In this document: piece by piece, positions 42,178 to 51,145 of the stretch | How positions within the stretch are numbered: the stretch's first letter is position 1 | Layout of the letters: every line of letters starts with the position of its first letter | Origin: Chryseobacterium daeguense DSM 19388 | GTDB lineage: Bacteria; Bacteroidota; Bacteroidia; Flavobacteriales; Weeksellaceae | DNA: 64,000 nucleotides | Direction: 5' to 3' | Assembly: GCF_000430825.1 (NCBI RefSeq) | Contig: NZ_AUMT01000010.1 | Location: forward strand, 1-64,000 | The notes under the pieces: model-generated | Seen by the model: the letters and a program-made list of their open reading frames with translations, nothing else | What the model was told of the DNA's origin: nothing | The model's database searches: none | Program-made: the position numbers and the translations under genes

Positions 42178-43488
42178 TTGAATATTACTATTGTAGGAAC
42201 AGGTTATGTAGGGCTGGTTACAGGAACCACCCTGGCAGAGCTTGGCAATTCAGTATACTGTGTAGATATTGATGAAAAAAAAGTAGAAGGCATGAAAAAC
42301 GGCGTAGTTCCCATCTATGAGCCGAACCTTGAAGAGATGTTCTTAAGAAACATTCAGGCAGAAAGGTTATTTTTCACGACCGATTTAAAGGAAGCATTAG
42401 ACAAAAGCGAGGTTATTTATCTGGCCCTGCCCACTCCACCGGGAGGAGACGGATCCGCGGATCTTTCTTATGTATTAAAGGTGGCGAATGATATCGGAGA
42501 AATGATGACGGAATATAAAGTTGTCGTTAATAAAAGTACAGTTCCCGTAGGCACAGCAGATAAAGTAAGAGAAGTAATCGCATCTAAAACCCACATTCCC
42601 TTTGACGTAGTTTCCAACCCGGAATTCTTAAGAGAAGGTTTTGCGGTTGAAGATTCTATGAATCCGGCAAGAGTGGTTGTAGGAGCCAGCTCCGAAAAGG
42701 CTCAGGATATTATGGCTAAAATTTATCAGCCGTTTACCAACACCGGAATTCCTATTATTTTCATGGATGAAAAATCTTCTGAACTTACGAAATATGCTGC
42801 CAATTCATTCTTAGCCGTAAAAATTACGTTTATGAATGAAATAGCCAACTATTGTGAAAAAGTAGGCGCGGACGTTGATAAGGTAAGATTGGGGATGGGT
42901 AGTGACGACAGAATCGGGCACAGATTCTTATTCCCGGGAATTGGCTACGGTGGAAGCTGTTTTCCTAAAGATGTGAAGGCATTGATAAAATCAGGAAAGC
43001 AGGAAGATTTTAATTTCCAGATTTTAGAAGCCACAGAAAACGTGAACGTTGCCCAAAAAGTAATCCTTGTCTCAGCAATTGAAAATTATTTCGGAGGAAA
43101 TATTGAAGGGAAAACCATCGCAATGTGGGGACTGGCTTTCAAAGCCAATACAGATGATATCCGCGAGGCCTCATCATTGGACAATATTGATCTTTTATTA
43201 AAAAAAGGTGCAAAAATAGTGGCATACGACGCAATTGCGGAAAATAATGTCAAAAAAATACTAGGGGATAAAATCCAATATGCAAAAAATATGTATGAAG
43301 CATTGGAAAATGCAGATGCATTATTCATTGCAACAGAATGGCCTGAATTTAAAAACCCTAACTTTGAATTAATGGCGAAAAAAATGAAAAATAAAGCAAT
43401 TTTCGATGGAAGAAATATGTTCCCGCTGGAAATTGCCGAGCAAAACGGTTTCTTCTATAAAAGTATCGGCCGTAAAACTATTAAATAA
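42178..43488 (+). CDS. ugd: UDP-glucose 6-dehydrogenase
   Basis: The 436-residue protein has the Rossmann motif GTGYVGLVTGT (7-17), the catalytic Cys261 in GIGYGGSCFPKD and the UDP-binding C-terminal domain (…MWGLAFKANTDDIREASS…). It oxidises UDP-glucose to UDP-glucuronate, a precursor of acidic surface polysaccharides. The start codon is TTG (42178-42180), as the family N-terminus MNITIVGTGYVGLVT begins there and no upstream ATG fits. It opens the polysaccharide cluster. A TATTTTTG box is at 42144-42151 with no obvious -33 partner. Confidence 0.96.
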   Translation: MNITIVGTGYVGLVTGTTLAELGNSVYCVDIDEKKVEGMKNGVVPIYEPNLEEMFLRNIQAERLFFTTDLKEALDKSEVIYLALPTPPGGDGSADLSYVLKVANDIGEMMTEYKVVVNKSTVPVGTADKVREVIASKTHIPFDVVSNPEFLREGFAVEDSMNPARVVVGASSEKAQDIMAKIYQPFTNTGIPIIFMDEKSSELTKYAANSFLAVKITFMNEIANYCEKVGADVDKVRLGMGSDDRIGHRFLFPGIGYGGSCFPKDVKALIKSGKQEDFNFQILEATENVNVAQKVILVSAIENYFGGNIEGKTIAMWGLAFKANTDDIREASSLDNIDLLLKKGAKIVAYDAIAENNVKKILGDKIQYAKNMYEALENADALFIATEWPEFKNPNFELMAKKMKNKAIFDGRNMFPLEIAEQNGFFYKSIGRKTIK

Positions 43489-43556
43489 GAATTAAGTTAA
43501 AAATTCAAAAGCCAAAAGCAATTAGCAAAGGGCTAAAGGCTAAAAGCATATCAAAT

Positions 43557-44636
43557 ATGAAAAATATAATTATTACAGGAGGAGCAGGTTTCATTGGTTC
43601 CCACGTTGTAAGGGAATTTGTAAAAAATAATCCGGATACAACCATCATTAACCTTGATGCTCTCACCTATGCAGGAAACCTTGAAAACTTAAAGGACATT
43701 GAGAATGAACCCAATTATGTTTTCGAAAAAGCAGACATTACAAAACCTGAAGAATTAAGAAAAATCTTCGAAAAATATAATCCGGATGCCGTTGTTCACC
43801 TGGCAGCGGAAAGTCATGTAGACAGGAGTATTACTGACCCGATGGCGTTTATCAACACCAATGTAAACGGTACAGCCAATCTTCTGAATCTTTGCAAAGA
43901 ATTCTGGACCCTAAACCCGGACCACACCCACGGAAGATTTCCTGATGAAAAAAGAACCAATCTTTTCTACCACGTCTCTACAGACGAAGTTTACGGAAGC
44001 TTGGGCGAAACAGGATTCTTTTTAGAAACTACTGCTTATGATCCGCAGTCTCCGTATTCAGCATCAAAAGCAGCTTCCGACCACCTGGTAAGAGCTTATG
44101 GAAATACGTATGGAATGCCGTTCATCATATCTAACTGTTCCAACAATTACGGACCGAATCATTTCCCTGAAAAGCTGATTCCTCTTTGTATTTCCAATAT
44201 CATTAATGAAAAGCCATTGCCTATTTATGGTGACGGAAAGTACACAAGAGACTGGTTATTTGTAATCGATCATGCTAAAGGAATCCACCAGATTTTCAAT
44301 GAAGCAAAAACCGGTGAAACCTACAATATCGGAGGGTTCAACGAATGGCAGAATATTGATCTGGTAAAAGAATTAATCAAGCAGATGGACGCGAAATTAG
44401 GAAAACCTGAAGGCTATTCTGAAAAGCTGATAACTTTTGTAAAAGACAGACCGGGTCACGATAAGCGTTACGCTATCGATGCAACAAAACTGAATAAAGA
44501 CCTTGGCTGGAAACCATCTGTAACATTCGAAGAAGGTTTAGGCAAAACCATCGACTGGTATCTTGAAAATAAAGAGTGGCTGGAAAACGTAACTTCCGGT
44601 AACTATCAGGATTATTATAATAAACAATATAACTAA
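43557..44636 (+). CDS. rmlB: dTDP-glucose 4,6-dehydratase
   Basis: The 359-residue SDR enzyme has the NAD motif GGAGFIGSHVV (8-18), VSTDEVYG with the catalytic Asp/Glu pair, and YSASKAASDH with the Tyr-Lys pair. It makes dTDP-4-keto-6-deoxyglucose. It is followed 18 bases later by rmlA, but rmlC and rmlD are absent from the window. This fits branching to a 3-amino-3,6-dideoxyhexose made by the ketoisomerase/aminotransferase genes at 47.8-51.1 kb, rather than to rhamnose. Confidence 0.97.
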   Translation: MKNIIITGGAGFIGSHVVREFVKNNPDTTIINLDALTYAGNLENLKDIENEPNYVFEKADITKPEELRKIFEKYNPDAVVHLAAESHVDRSITDPMAFINTNVNGTANLLNLCKEFWTLNPDHTHGRFPDEKRTNLFYHVSTDEVYGSLGETGFFLETTAYDPQSPYSASKAASDHLVRAYGNTYGMPFIISNCSNNYGPNHFPEKLIPLCISNIINEKPLPIYGDGKYTRDWLFVIDHAKGIHQIFNEAKTGETYNIGGFNEWQNIDLVKELIKQMDAKLGKPEGYSEKLITFVKDRPGHDKRYAIDATKLNKDLGWKPSVTFEEGLGKTIDWYLENKEWLENVTSGNYQDYYNKQYN

Positions 44637-44654
44637 AAACACAAATACAAAAAA

Positions 44655-45518
44655 ATGAAAGGAATAATATTAGCCGGAGGTTCCGGTACCAGACTTTACC
44701 CTCTTACCATCGCTGTTAGCAAGCAGCTGATGCCTGTTTATGATAAACCGATGATCTATTATCCGTTATCAACACTATTGTTGGCAGGGATTAAAGACAT
44801 TTTAATTATTACAACGCCACACGACCAAGAAGGTTTTGTTAAACTGTTAGGAGACGGTTCCCAAATCGGATGTAATATTGAATATGTAGTTCAGCCAAGT
44901 CCGGACGGCCTTGCGCAGGCATTTATTTTGGGAGACACATTCATTGGGAATGACGCTGCCGCCTTGGTTTTGGGCGATAATATCTTCTATGGTTCCGAAA
45001 TGGGAACTTTACTAAAGGATAAAACAAATCCAGAGGGAGGTGTAGTTTTCGCTTATCACGTTTCAGATCCTGAAAGATATGGCGTGGTGGAATTTGATAA
45101 TGATTTCAAAGCGGTTTCCATTGAAGAAAAACCTTTAAAGCCAAAATCAAATTATGCAGTTCCAGGACTTTATTTCTATGACAACGAGGTCGTGGAAATT
45201 GCAAAAAATATTAAGCCTTCCGCAAGAGGTGAGCTTGAAATCACAGACGTGAACAATGTTTACCTTCAAAAAGGAAAACTTGAGGTAGGGGTTCTGGACC
45301 GTGGTACAGCATGGCTGGACACAGGAACTTTTGATTCCCTTAATGATGCTTCAGAATTTGTAAGAGTAATTGAAAAGAGACAAGGCTTTAAAATTGGCTG
45401 TATCGAAGAAATTGCCTTCAGGAACAAATTCATCAATGAAGAAAAGCTCCTTGAAACGGCTACCAAATATGGAAAAAGCGGATACGGAGAATACCTGAAA
45501 CAGCTGGTAAACAAATAA
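44655..45518 (+). CDS. rmlA: Glucose-1-phosphate thymidylyltransferase
   Basis: The 287-residue protein has the nucleotidyltransferase start [18 protein letters not shown], the EKP motif in [11 protein letters not shown], and the family length. It forms dTDP-glucose from glucose-1-phosphate and dTTP, feeding RmlB. A hairpin terminator follows at 45544, so ugd-rmlB-rmlA appears to be one transcription unit separate from the exporter genes. Confidence 0.97.
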   Translation: MKGIILAGGSGTRLYPLTIAVSKQLMPVYDKPMIYYPLSTLLLAGIKDILIITTPHDQEGFVKLLGDGSQIGCNIEYVVQPSPDGLAQAFILGDTFIGNDAAALVLGDNIFYGSEMGTLLKDKTNPEGGVVFAYHVSDPERYGVVEFDNDFKAVSIEEKPLKPKSNYAVPGLYFYDNEVVEIAKNIKPSARGELEITDVNNVYLQKGKLEVGVLDRGTAWLDTGTFDSLNDASEFVRVIEKRQGFKIGCIEEIAFRNKFINEEKLLETATKYGKSGYGEYLKQLVNK

Positions 45519-45543
45519 TCAATTTCTGATAAATAATTTTCGG

Positions 45544-45572
45544 AACTATTAGCCTTAAGGTTAATAGTTTTT
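45544..45572 (+). terminator. Intrinsic terminator after rmlA
   Basis: AACTATTAGCC, loop TTAA, GGTTAATAGTT (one G-U pair) is followed by TTTTT. It closes the ugd-rmlB-rmlA unit. Confidence 0.75.
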
Positions 45573-45669
45573 GCGTATAACGTCAAATATTAATATCTTA
45601 GTTTTTATTTTCAGGTTTTATGTGAATAATAATTCATAATGCAGAAAATGCCGGATAAATTAAATATTA

Positions 45670-45677
45670 TAAATTTG
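45670..45677 (+). promoter_or_regulatory. -7 box ahead of the ABC exporter genes
   Basis: TAAATTTG matches TAnnTTTG and lies 19 bases upstream of the wzm-like ATG at 45697, after a terminator. There is no TTG at the -33 distance. It may start the long export/glycosyltransferase transcript. Confidence 0.45.
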
Positions 45678-45696
45678 CACTAAAATTTTCACACAG

Positions 45697-46545
45697 ATGA
45701 ATGAACCACAACAGAAGTGGACTGAAACAATTGAAGCCAATCATTCTTTATTTGATTTAAAGCTAAAGGAAGTCTGGAGGTATAAAGACCTTGTTTACAT
45801 GTTTGTGAAAAGGGATTTTATATCCAGTTTTAAGCAGACAATTTTGGGGCCGATATGGTTTTTTATTAATCCCATTCTTACAACTATTGTTTATCTTTTA
45901 ATTTTTGGAAGAATAGCTAATTTACCTACGGACGGGGCTCCGCCATTACTTTTTTATCTTTCGGGGGTTACCCTTTGGAATTATTTTTCATCCTGTCTTT
46001 TGGGAACCTCATCCACTTTTGTAGGTAACGCCAATATTTTTGGTAAGGTATATTTCCCCAGGCTTGTAACGCCGCTATCCATTGTAATATCTAATCTGAT
46101 GCGTTTTGGCGTACAGTTTATATTATTTGTTATTGCATGGGCTTATTATTTTTCCAAAGGTGAAATACATCCTAATTTATGGATTCTTGCAACCCCTTTT
46201 TTAGTGGTTTTAATGGCGCTTTTTGCTCTTGGGATGGGTATGATATTTTCGGCGTTAACTACAAAATATAAAGATTTAAGTATGCTGCTGGGATTCGGGG
46301 TAAGCTTATATATGTACGCCACACCAGTGATATATCCTACTTCTGCTTTACCTGCATTTCTTAAGAAACTGGCTTTTTATAACCCGTTGACAGGTATTTT
46401 CGAATGCTTCAAATATGCATGGCTTGGCGTAGGAGACTTCTCTCCTATGATGCTGATTATCAGTACAGCAATTATTCTAATATTGTTGGTAACCGGAACA
46501 GTTATTTTCAATAAAGTAGAAAAAACATTCATGGACACTGTTTAA
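45697..46545 (+). CDS. wzm: ABC-2 type polysaccharide export permease (Wzm-like)
   Basis: The 282-residue protein has six membrane helices and the ABC2_membrane pattern (…VYMFVKRDFISSFKQTILGPIWFFINPILTTIVYLLIFGRIA…, …SAFSALTTKYKDLS-type cytoplasmic loop, …YMYATPVIYPTSALP…NPLTGIFECFKYAWLG). Wzm with the ATPase Wzt exports finished, lipid-linked polysaccharide across the inner membrane. It is followed by the wzt-like gene 38 bases later. This indicates ABC-dependent export for this cluster; no Wzx/Wzy was found in the window. Confidence 0.94.
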   Translation: MNEPQQKWTETIEANHSLFDLKLKEVWRYKDLVYMFVKRDFISSFKQTILGPIWFFINPILTTIVYLLIFGRIANLPTDGAPPLLFYLSGVTLWNYFSSCLLGTSSTFVGNANIFGKVYFPRLVTPLSIVISNLMRFGVQFILFVIAWAYYFSKGEIHPNLWILATPFLVVLMALFALGMGMIFSALTTKYKDLSMLLGFGVSLYMYATPVIYPTSALPAFLKKLAFYNPLTGIFECFKYAWLGVGDFSPMMLIISTAIILILLVTGTVIFNKVEKTFMDTV

Positions 46546-46583
46546 AAAAAATTTATTAATTCCCTTAAAATTAAATCAAAAAA

Positions 46584-47843
46584 ATGCTGGCTCTAAAAGC
46601 AGAAAACATATCAAAACAATATCGCCTCGGACAAGTGGGAACAGGTACTTTATCCCATGACCTGAACAGGTTCTGGCATAAAGTAAGAGGAAAGGAAGAC
46701 CCGTATCTTAAGATCGGCGAAGCCAATGACAGAACTACAAAAGGCTCTTCCGAGTACGTATGGTCACTGCGTGATATCAATTTTGAAATCGAGCAGGGTG
46801 ATGCTATCGGAATTATCGGAAGAAACGGAGCAGGAAAATCTACCCTGCTAAAGCTTTTAAGTAAAGTAACAAAACCTACCACTGGTAAAATATATACAAA
46901 AGGAAGAATAGCTTCACTCTTAGAAGTAGGAACTGGCTTCCATCCTGAAATGACCGGCCGTGAAAATGTTTTTCTAAACGGGGCCATTCTTGGAATGACA
47001 CGAAAAGAAATTTCAAGAAAATTCGATGAAATTGTTGCATTTTCAGGTGTTGAAAGATATATTGACACCCCTGTGAAAAGATATTCTTCAGGGATGTATG
47101 TTCGTCTTGCGTTTGCTGTGGCTGCTCACCTGGAATCTGAAATTCTTATCGTGGATGAGGTTCTGGCGGTAGGTGATGCCGATTTCCAAAAGAAATGCCT
47201 GGGAAAAATGAATGATGTTACTAAAGGACAGGGCAGAACCATCCTTTTTGTAAGCCATAATATGACTGCCGTAAAAGAACTTTGTAACAAAGGTATTCTT
47301 CTTACCCAGGGTAATCTACAATACGAAGGCGATATGCTGAGTACTATCATTGAATACCAGAAAACCAGTGCGAAAGCGAGCTCATATTATTATAACGGCA
47401 ATATAAATGAAGCCATAGGAAACGAAAACATCAGGATTAAAGAATTTTCTGTAAAGCCTGTCACCGGGCAGCTGATAGATATTGACTCCGGAATTCGTGT
47501 AAAACTGGTATTTGAAAACTATTGTCCGGATATTACTCTTGATTCCACTTTTGAGCTGCGTACTTACGAAGAACTGGTAATTTTCCATGTAGGAAAAGCC
47601 TTATCACAAAATAACGATTCAAAAGTAGGAGAATATACTGTTGAGTTTGATATTCCGCCAGGACTTCTTAATGCAGGAAATTACTATTTTAAGCTATACT
47701 TCGGAAAAGATCAGACTGTATTGCTGTACGGAATTGATAACTTTATCGGTTTCGAGGTTGAAAACGTGAAAGTTGGAAACAAAATGCATGTATATCCGGG
47801 TGTTACAAGACCTCATTTTGATTATAACGTCATTAAGCCATGA
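46584..47843 (+). CDS. wzt: Polysaccharide ABC exporter ATPase with C-terminal sugar-binding domain (Wzt-like)
   Basis: Residues 1-260 form the ATPase: Walker A GRNGAGKST, signature YSSGMYVRL and Walker B ILIVDEVLAVGD. Residues about 265-419 are an extra beta-sandwich (…IRIKEFSVKPVTGQLIDIDSGIRVKLVFENYCPD…LNAGNYYFKLYFGKD…) like the carbohydrate-binding domain of E. coli O9a-type Wzt, which recognises a modified chain end. Export of a terminated polymer is therefore likely. The stop overlaps the start of the ketoisomerase homologue by 4 bases (ATGA). Confidence 0.93.
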   Translation: MLALKAENISKQYRLGQVGTGTLSHDLNRFWHKVRGKEDPYLKIGEANDRTTKGSSEYVWSLRDINFEIEQGDAIGIIGRNGAGKSTLLKLLSKVTKPTTGKIYTKGRIASLLEVGTGFHPEMTGRENVFLNGAILGMTRKEISRKFDEIVAFSGVERYIDTPVKRYSSGMYVRLAFAVAAHLESEILIVDEVLAVGDADFQKKCLGKMNDVTKGQGRTILFVSHNMTAVKELCNKGILLTQGNLQYEGDMLSTIIEYQKTSAKASSYYYNGNINEAIGNENIRIKEFSVKPVTGQLIDIDSGIRVKLVFENYCPDITLDSTFELRTYEELVIFHVGKALSQNNDSKVGEYTVEFDIPPGLLNAGNYYFKLYFGKDQTVLLYGIDNFIGFEVENVKVGNKMHVYPGVTRPHFDYNVIKP

Positions 47844-48241
47844 TTCCAAAAATAATAGAGCTTCCAAAAATATATGATAAAAGAGGGAATCTTTCCTTTT
47901 TTCAGCATCCTTCCAACCTGCCTTTTGAGATTGAAAGAACCTATTGGGTATATGATGTTCCCGGAGGAGAGAAAAGAGGAAGCCATGCCTTCAAGGAGCA
48001 GCAGGAATTTATTATTGCTCTTTCAGGAAGTTTCGACGTTATTATTAATGACGGCAAAGAAGAAAAATCTTTTTCTCTGAACAGATCATACTATGGACTG
48101 TATATTCCTAAAATGTATTGGAGAAGATTAGAAAATTTTTCAACCAATTCACTGGCGCTTATCGTATCAGACAAGCCTTACTGTGAAGATGACTATATAA
48201 GAGATTTTGATGAATTTAAAGCTCTGGTAAATGGGAAATAA
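47840..48241 (+). CDS. FdtA/QdtA-like cupin, WxcM family, with altered HxH motif
   Basis: The 133-residue cupin matches dTDP-4-keto-6-deoxyglucose 3,4-ketoisomerases (FdtA, QdtA). In studied members two histidines, numbered 49 and 51, lie in the active site. Here the motif reads GSHAFKEQQEF, so His49 is kept while position 51 is Phe. The protein may be inactive, have a different reaction, or pair with the next gene's domain. It overlaps the preceding wzt-like gene by 4 bases and the next gene by 11 bases. The family fold is secure; the reaction is not. Confidence 0.88.
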   Translation: MIPKIIELPKIYDKRGNLSFFQHPSNLPFEIERTYWVYDVPGGEKRGSHAFKEQQEFIIALSGSFDVIINDGKEEKSFSLNRSYYGLYIPKMYWRRLENFSTNSLALIVSDKPYCEDDYIRDFDEFKALVNGK

Positions 48242-49097
48242 TATATCTGTTTTTGACTGTAGCGTGATTGATTTGGGTAAAATCAGTTTTGACGAAGGAA
48301 ATCTCACGGTTGTTGAGAATAATTCTTCATTTCCATTTAATGTAAAAAGAGTTTTTTACCTTTATGATATTGCCGGCGGCGAAAGCAGAGGAGCACATTC
48401 TCACAAAGAATGCCATCAGTTTCTGATTGCCGCCAGCGGAAGTTTTGAGGTATCTTTGGATGACGGAAAATTTAAAAGACAGGTTTTTCTTAATCGTCCG
48501 GATATAGGCCTCCACATACCTCCCGGAATCTGGGCGTCAGAAATTAATTTTTCTTCAGGCGCAATCTGTCTTGTATTGGCATCACATACTTACAACGAGG
48601 AAGATTACGTAAGAAATTATGATGATTTTTTAAAGCTTAACGAGCTTACATTAGTAAATTACACTAAAGAAATTCTGGAGAAATCATGGAAGTGGCTTAA
48701 CGACCCTGAAATAAAGCATCTTACCAGCACACCGGATTTTTCAAAAGAAGACCAGCAAAATTGGTTTGCAGGATTAGAAAATAACAAGAATTATTGGGTG
48801 CGGGGCATTCAGTATGATAATAAAATTATTGGAGTTACAGGTTTAAAAAAAATAGACCGCTCTAATAAAACAGCGGAATATTTTGGCTACATTGGAGAGA
48901 AAGAATATTGGGGAAAAGGATTGAGCAAAGACCTTTTTTCAATCATTTTTAAAACGGCAAAGCAGGATTTTGAATTGGAAAGCCTTTATCTGAATGTAAT
49001 CCCTGATAATATCAGAGCTGTAAAATCCTATGAAAAAGCAGGATTTATAATTACCGACCGTACAGATTCTAATATAAAAATGTCATTAAACTTATAG
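48231..49097 (+). CDS. Fusion of FdtA/QdtA-type ketoisomerase and GNAT acetyltransferase
   Basis: Residues 1-138 form a cupin with the intact HxH motif (RGAHSHKECHQ, His56 and His58). Residues about 139-288 form a GNAT domain (…NKIIGVTGLKKIDRSNKTAEYFGYIGEKEYWGKGLSKDLFSIIFKTA…VIPDNIRAVKSYEKAGF), with the acetyl-CoA loop region GEKEYWGKGLS. One polypeptide could thus isomerise the 4-keto sugar to the 3-keto form and later acylate the 3-amino group made by the neighbouring aminotransferase. Fused ketoisomerase/N-acetyltransferases are known (FdtD of Shewanella), but as I recall with a left-handed beta-helix acyltransferase, so the GNAT version is different. Confidence 0.85.
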   Translation: MGNNISVFDCSVIDLGKISFDEGNLTVVENNSSFPFNVKRVFYLYDIAGGESRGAHSHKECHQFLIAASGSFEVSLDDGKFKRQVFLNRPDIGLHIPPGIWASEINFSSGAICLVLASHTYNEEDYVRNYDDFLKLNELTLVNYTKEILEKSWKWLNDPEIKHLTSTPDFSKEDQQNWFAGLENNKNYWVRGIQYDNKIIGVTGLKKIDRSNKTAEYFGYIGEKEYWGKGLSKDLFSIIFKTAKQDFELESLYLNVIPDNIRAVKSYEKAGFIITDRTDSNIKMSLNL

Positions 49098-49098
49098 C

Positions 49099-50031
49099 AT
49101 GAGTGTTGAGATAAAAAAATACACACAGGAATATTTTAATGAATGGAATCAATTTATAAACGAAAGCAAAAACGGACTTTTCTTTTTTGACAGAAACTTT
49201 ATGGAATACCATTCCGACCGTTTTACAGACCATTCGCTTTTGATTTTTAATAATAACAAAATTCTCGCCCTATTTCCGGCCAGTGAATCCGGAAAAGAAA
49301 TCATTTCACATGGCGGGCTTACCTTCGGCTCCTTACTGCTTTCACATTATGTAAAAGCTGCTGAAGTTGTAGAAATATTTAATCGCATAAAACAGTATTA
49401 TAAAGAGCTTACTTTTAGTGAGATAATTTATAAAGCTATTCCTCATATTTTTCACAAATATCCGTCTGAAGAAGATCTGTATGCGCTTTTCCGCCATGAA
49501 GCATTGCTTTTCAGAAGAGATATTTCTTCTGTGATTGACCTTGCCAAACCCATCCGTTTTTCTGAAACAAAAAGACAGCTGGTAAGAAAATGTGAGGAAA
49601 AAAATATTACCGTAATAGAAAATGAAAATTTCGGAGAATATTGGGGCCTGCTTTCATCTGTACTTCAGAAATTTGATGCAAAACCGGTGCACACCGCAGA
49701 AGAAATTAAACTGCTTAAAGATAAATTTCCTGAAAATATAAGACTGTTTGAAGCAAAAATTGAAAGCAACCTCTTGGCAGGAATCGTACTTTTTGATTTT
49801 GGAAATGTAGTCCACACTCAGTATATGGCCGCATCACAAGAGGGCAGAAAGCTCGGGGCTTTGGATTTCATCAATCATACCCTTCTGCAAAAATTCAGTG
49901 ACAGAAAGTATTACAGCTTTGGAATTTCAACAGAAAAACAAGGTCGCTTTTTAAATGAAGGCCTGATTCAGCAGAAAGAAAATATGGGTGCAAGAGGAAT
50001 TGCATTAGATTTTTACTCAATTAAACTTTAA
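49099..50031 (+). CDS. GNAT/FemAB-like acyltransferase-type protein
   Basis: The 310-residue protein has two related halves of the acyl-CoA N-acyltransferase type: an N-terminal half ending …[19 protein letters not shown] and a C-terminal half with …[42 protein letters not shown], as in FemAB/Acetyltransf_6 proteins. In polysaccharide loci such proteins may transfer an acyl or amino-acyl group to an amino sugar. It starts 1 base after the previous stop and is followed 10 bases later by the aminotransferase, so it is probably part of the amino-sugar module. Donor and acceptor are unknown. Confidence 0.75.
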   Translation: MSVEIKKYTQEYFNEWNQFINESKNGLFFFDRNFMEYHSDRFTDHSLLIFNNNKILALFPASESGKEIISHGGLTFGSLLLSHYVKAAEVVEIFNRIKQYYKELTFSEIIYKAIPHIFHKYPSEEDLYALFRHEALLFRRDISSVIDLAKPIRFSETKRQLVRKCEEKNITVIENENFGEYWGLLSSVLQKFDAKPVHTAEEIKLLKDKFPENIRLFEAKIESNLLAGIVLFDFGNVVHTQYMAASQEGRKLGALDFINHTLLQKFSDRKYYSFGISTEKQGRFLNEGLIQQKENMGARGIALDFYSIKL

Positions 50032-50041
50032 ATTAAACCAA

Positions 50042-51142
50042 ATGATTAAATTTCTTGACTTACAAAAGATCAATCTACAATATCAAAATGAAATTGAAGC
50101 CAAGCTTTTAGAAGTTTTCCGTTCCGGCTGGTACCTTATGGGAAGCCAGCTTTCAACCTTCGAAAAAAATCTTTCAGACTATATCGGAGCAGAACATTCT
50201 ATAGGTGTTGCCAACGGACTGGATGCTCTAAGGCTTATTCTGAGAGCATACATGGAATTAGGATTTATGAAGGCAGGAGACGAAATTATTGTACCCTCCA
50301 ACACCTATATTGCCTCCATTTTAGCAATTTCAGATAACGGGCTAGTTCCCGTTTTAGTAGAACCGGAGCTTACTACTTACAATATTGATATTTCGAAAAT
50401 TGAAGAAAAAATAACACCAAAAACTAAAGGGATTCTTATTGTACACCTTCAGGGAAGAGTCGTTTTCTCTGATGAGCTTACAGAAGTTGCAAAAAAGTAT
50501 AACCTGAAAATTATTGAAGATAATGCACAGGCCATAGGAGCAGAATGGAGAGGAAAAAAATCCGGCAATCTTGGTGATGCAGCTGGTTTTAGCTTTTACC
50601 CCGGTAAAAATCTTGGTGCTTTAGGTGATGCAGGTGCTGTTACTACAAATGACGATGAGCTGGCAAAAACCATAAGAGCTTTAGCCAATTACGGCTCCAA
50701 TCAGAAATATGTAAATATTTATAAAGGCTTAAATTCAAGGCTTGATGAAATTCAGGCGGCAGTTCTTGACGTAAAGCTTAAATACATTGATAATGAAAAT
50801 ACAATTCGCAGGCAAATTGCAAAACGTTTTATCGATGAAATAAAAAATAATAATATCATTCTTCCTGAATTTCCTGAAGATGAAAAAGAGCATGTATGGC
50901 ATGTTTTTGTGATCCGCTCAGAAAAAAGAGACGAACTGCAGGCTTATCTTACGGAAAATGGCATCCAGACTCTTATTCATTACCCGATCCCGCCACACAA
51001 GCAGGAAGCTTATTCGGAATGGAATAATCTTTCTTTCCCGATTAGTGAAAAGATCCATAATGAAGTATTGAGTTTGCCGATTTCACCTGTAATGAGCGAG
51101 GAAGAGATTGGTAGAATTATTGAAATTGCAAATAAATTTTAG
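50042..51142 (+). CDS. DegT/DnrJ/EryC1/StrS-type sugar aminotransferase (FdtB/QdtB-like)
   Basis: The 366-residue PLP enzyme has the DegT-family pattern: [34 protein letters not shown], the aspartate in [13 protein letters not shown], and the PLP lysine Lys189 in [19 protein letters not shown]. With the two ketoisomerase homologues upstream it is expected to place an amino group at C3 of dTDP-3-keto-6-deoxyhexose, giving dTDP-3-amino-3,6-dideoxy-glucose (Qui3N) or -galactose (Fuc3N). Which epimer depends on the ketoisomerase and cannot be read here. Confidence 0.92.
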   Translation: MIKFLDLQKINLQYQNEIEAKLLEVFRSGWYLMGSQLSTFEKNLSDYIGAEHSIGVANGLDALRLILRAYMELGFMKAGDEIIVPSNTYIASILAISDNGLVPVLVEPELTTYNIDISKIEEKITPKTKGILIVHLQGRVVFSDELTEVAKKYNLKIIEDNAQAIGAEWRGKKSGNLGDAAGFSFYPGKNLGALGDAGAVTTNDDELAKTIRALANYGSNQKYVNIYKGLNSRLDEIQAAVLDVKLKYIDNENTIRRQIAKRFIDEIKNNNIILPEFPEDEKEHVWHVFVIRSEKRDELQAYLTENGIQTLIHYPIPPHKQEAYSEWNNLSFPISEKIHNEVLSLPISPVMSEEEIGRIIEIANKF

Positions 51143-51145
51143 AAA

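Noticed and set aside
45266..45586. 106-codon minus-strand ORF over the end of rmlA
   Set aside because: It is antisense to a complete rmlA gene and its terminator, and has no recognisable motif.
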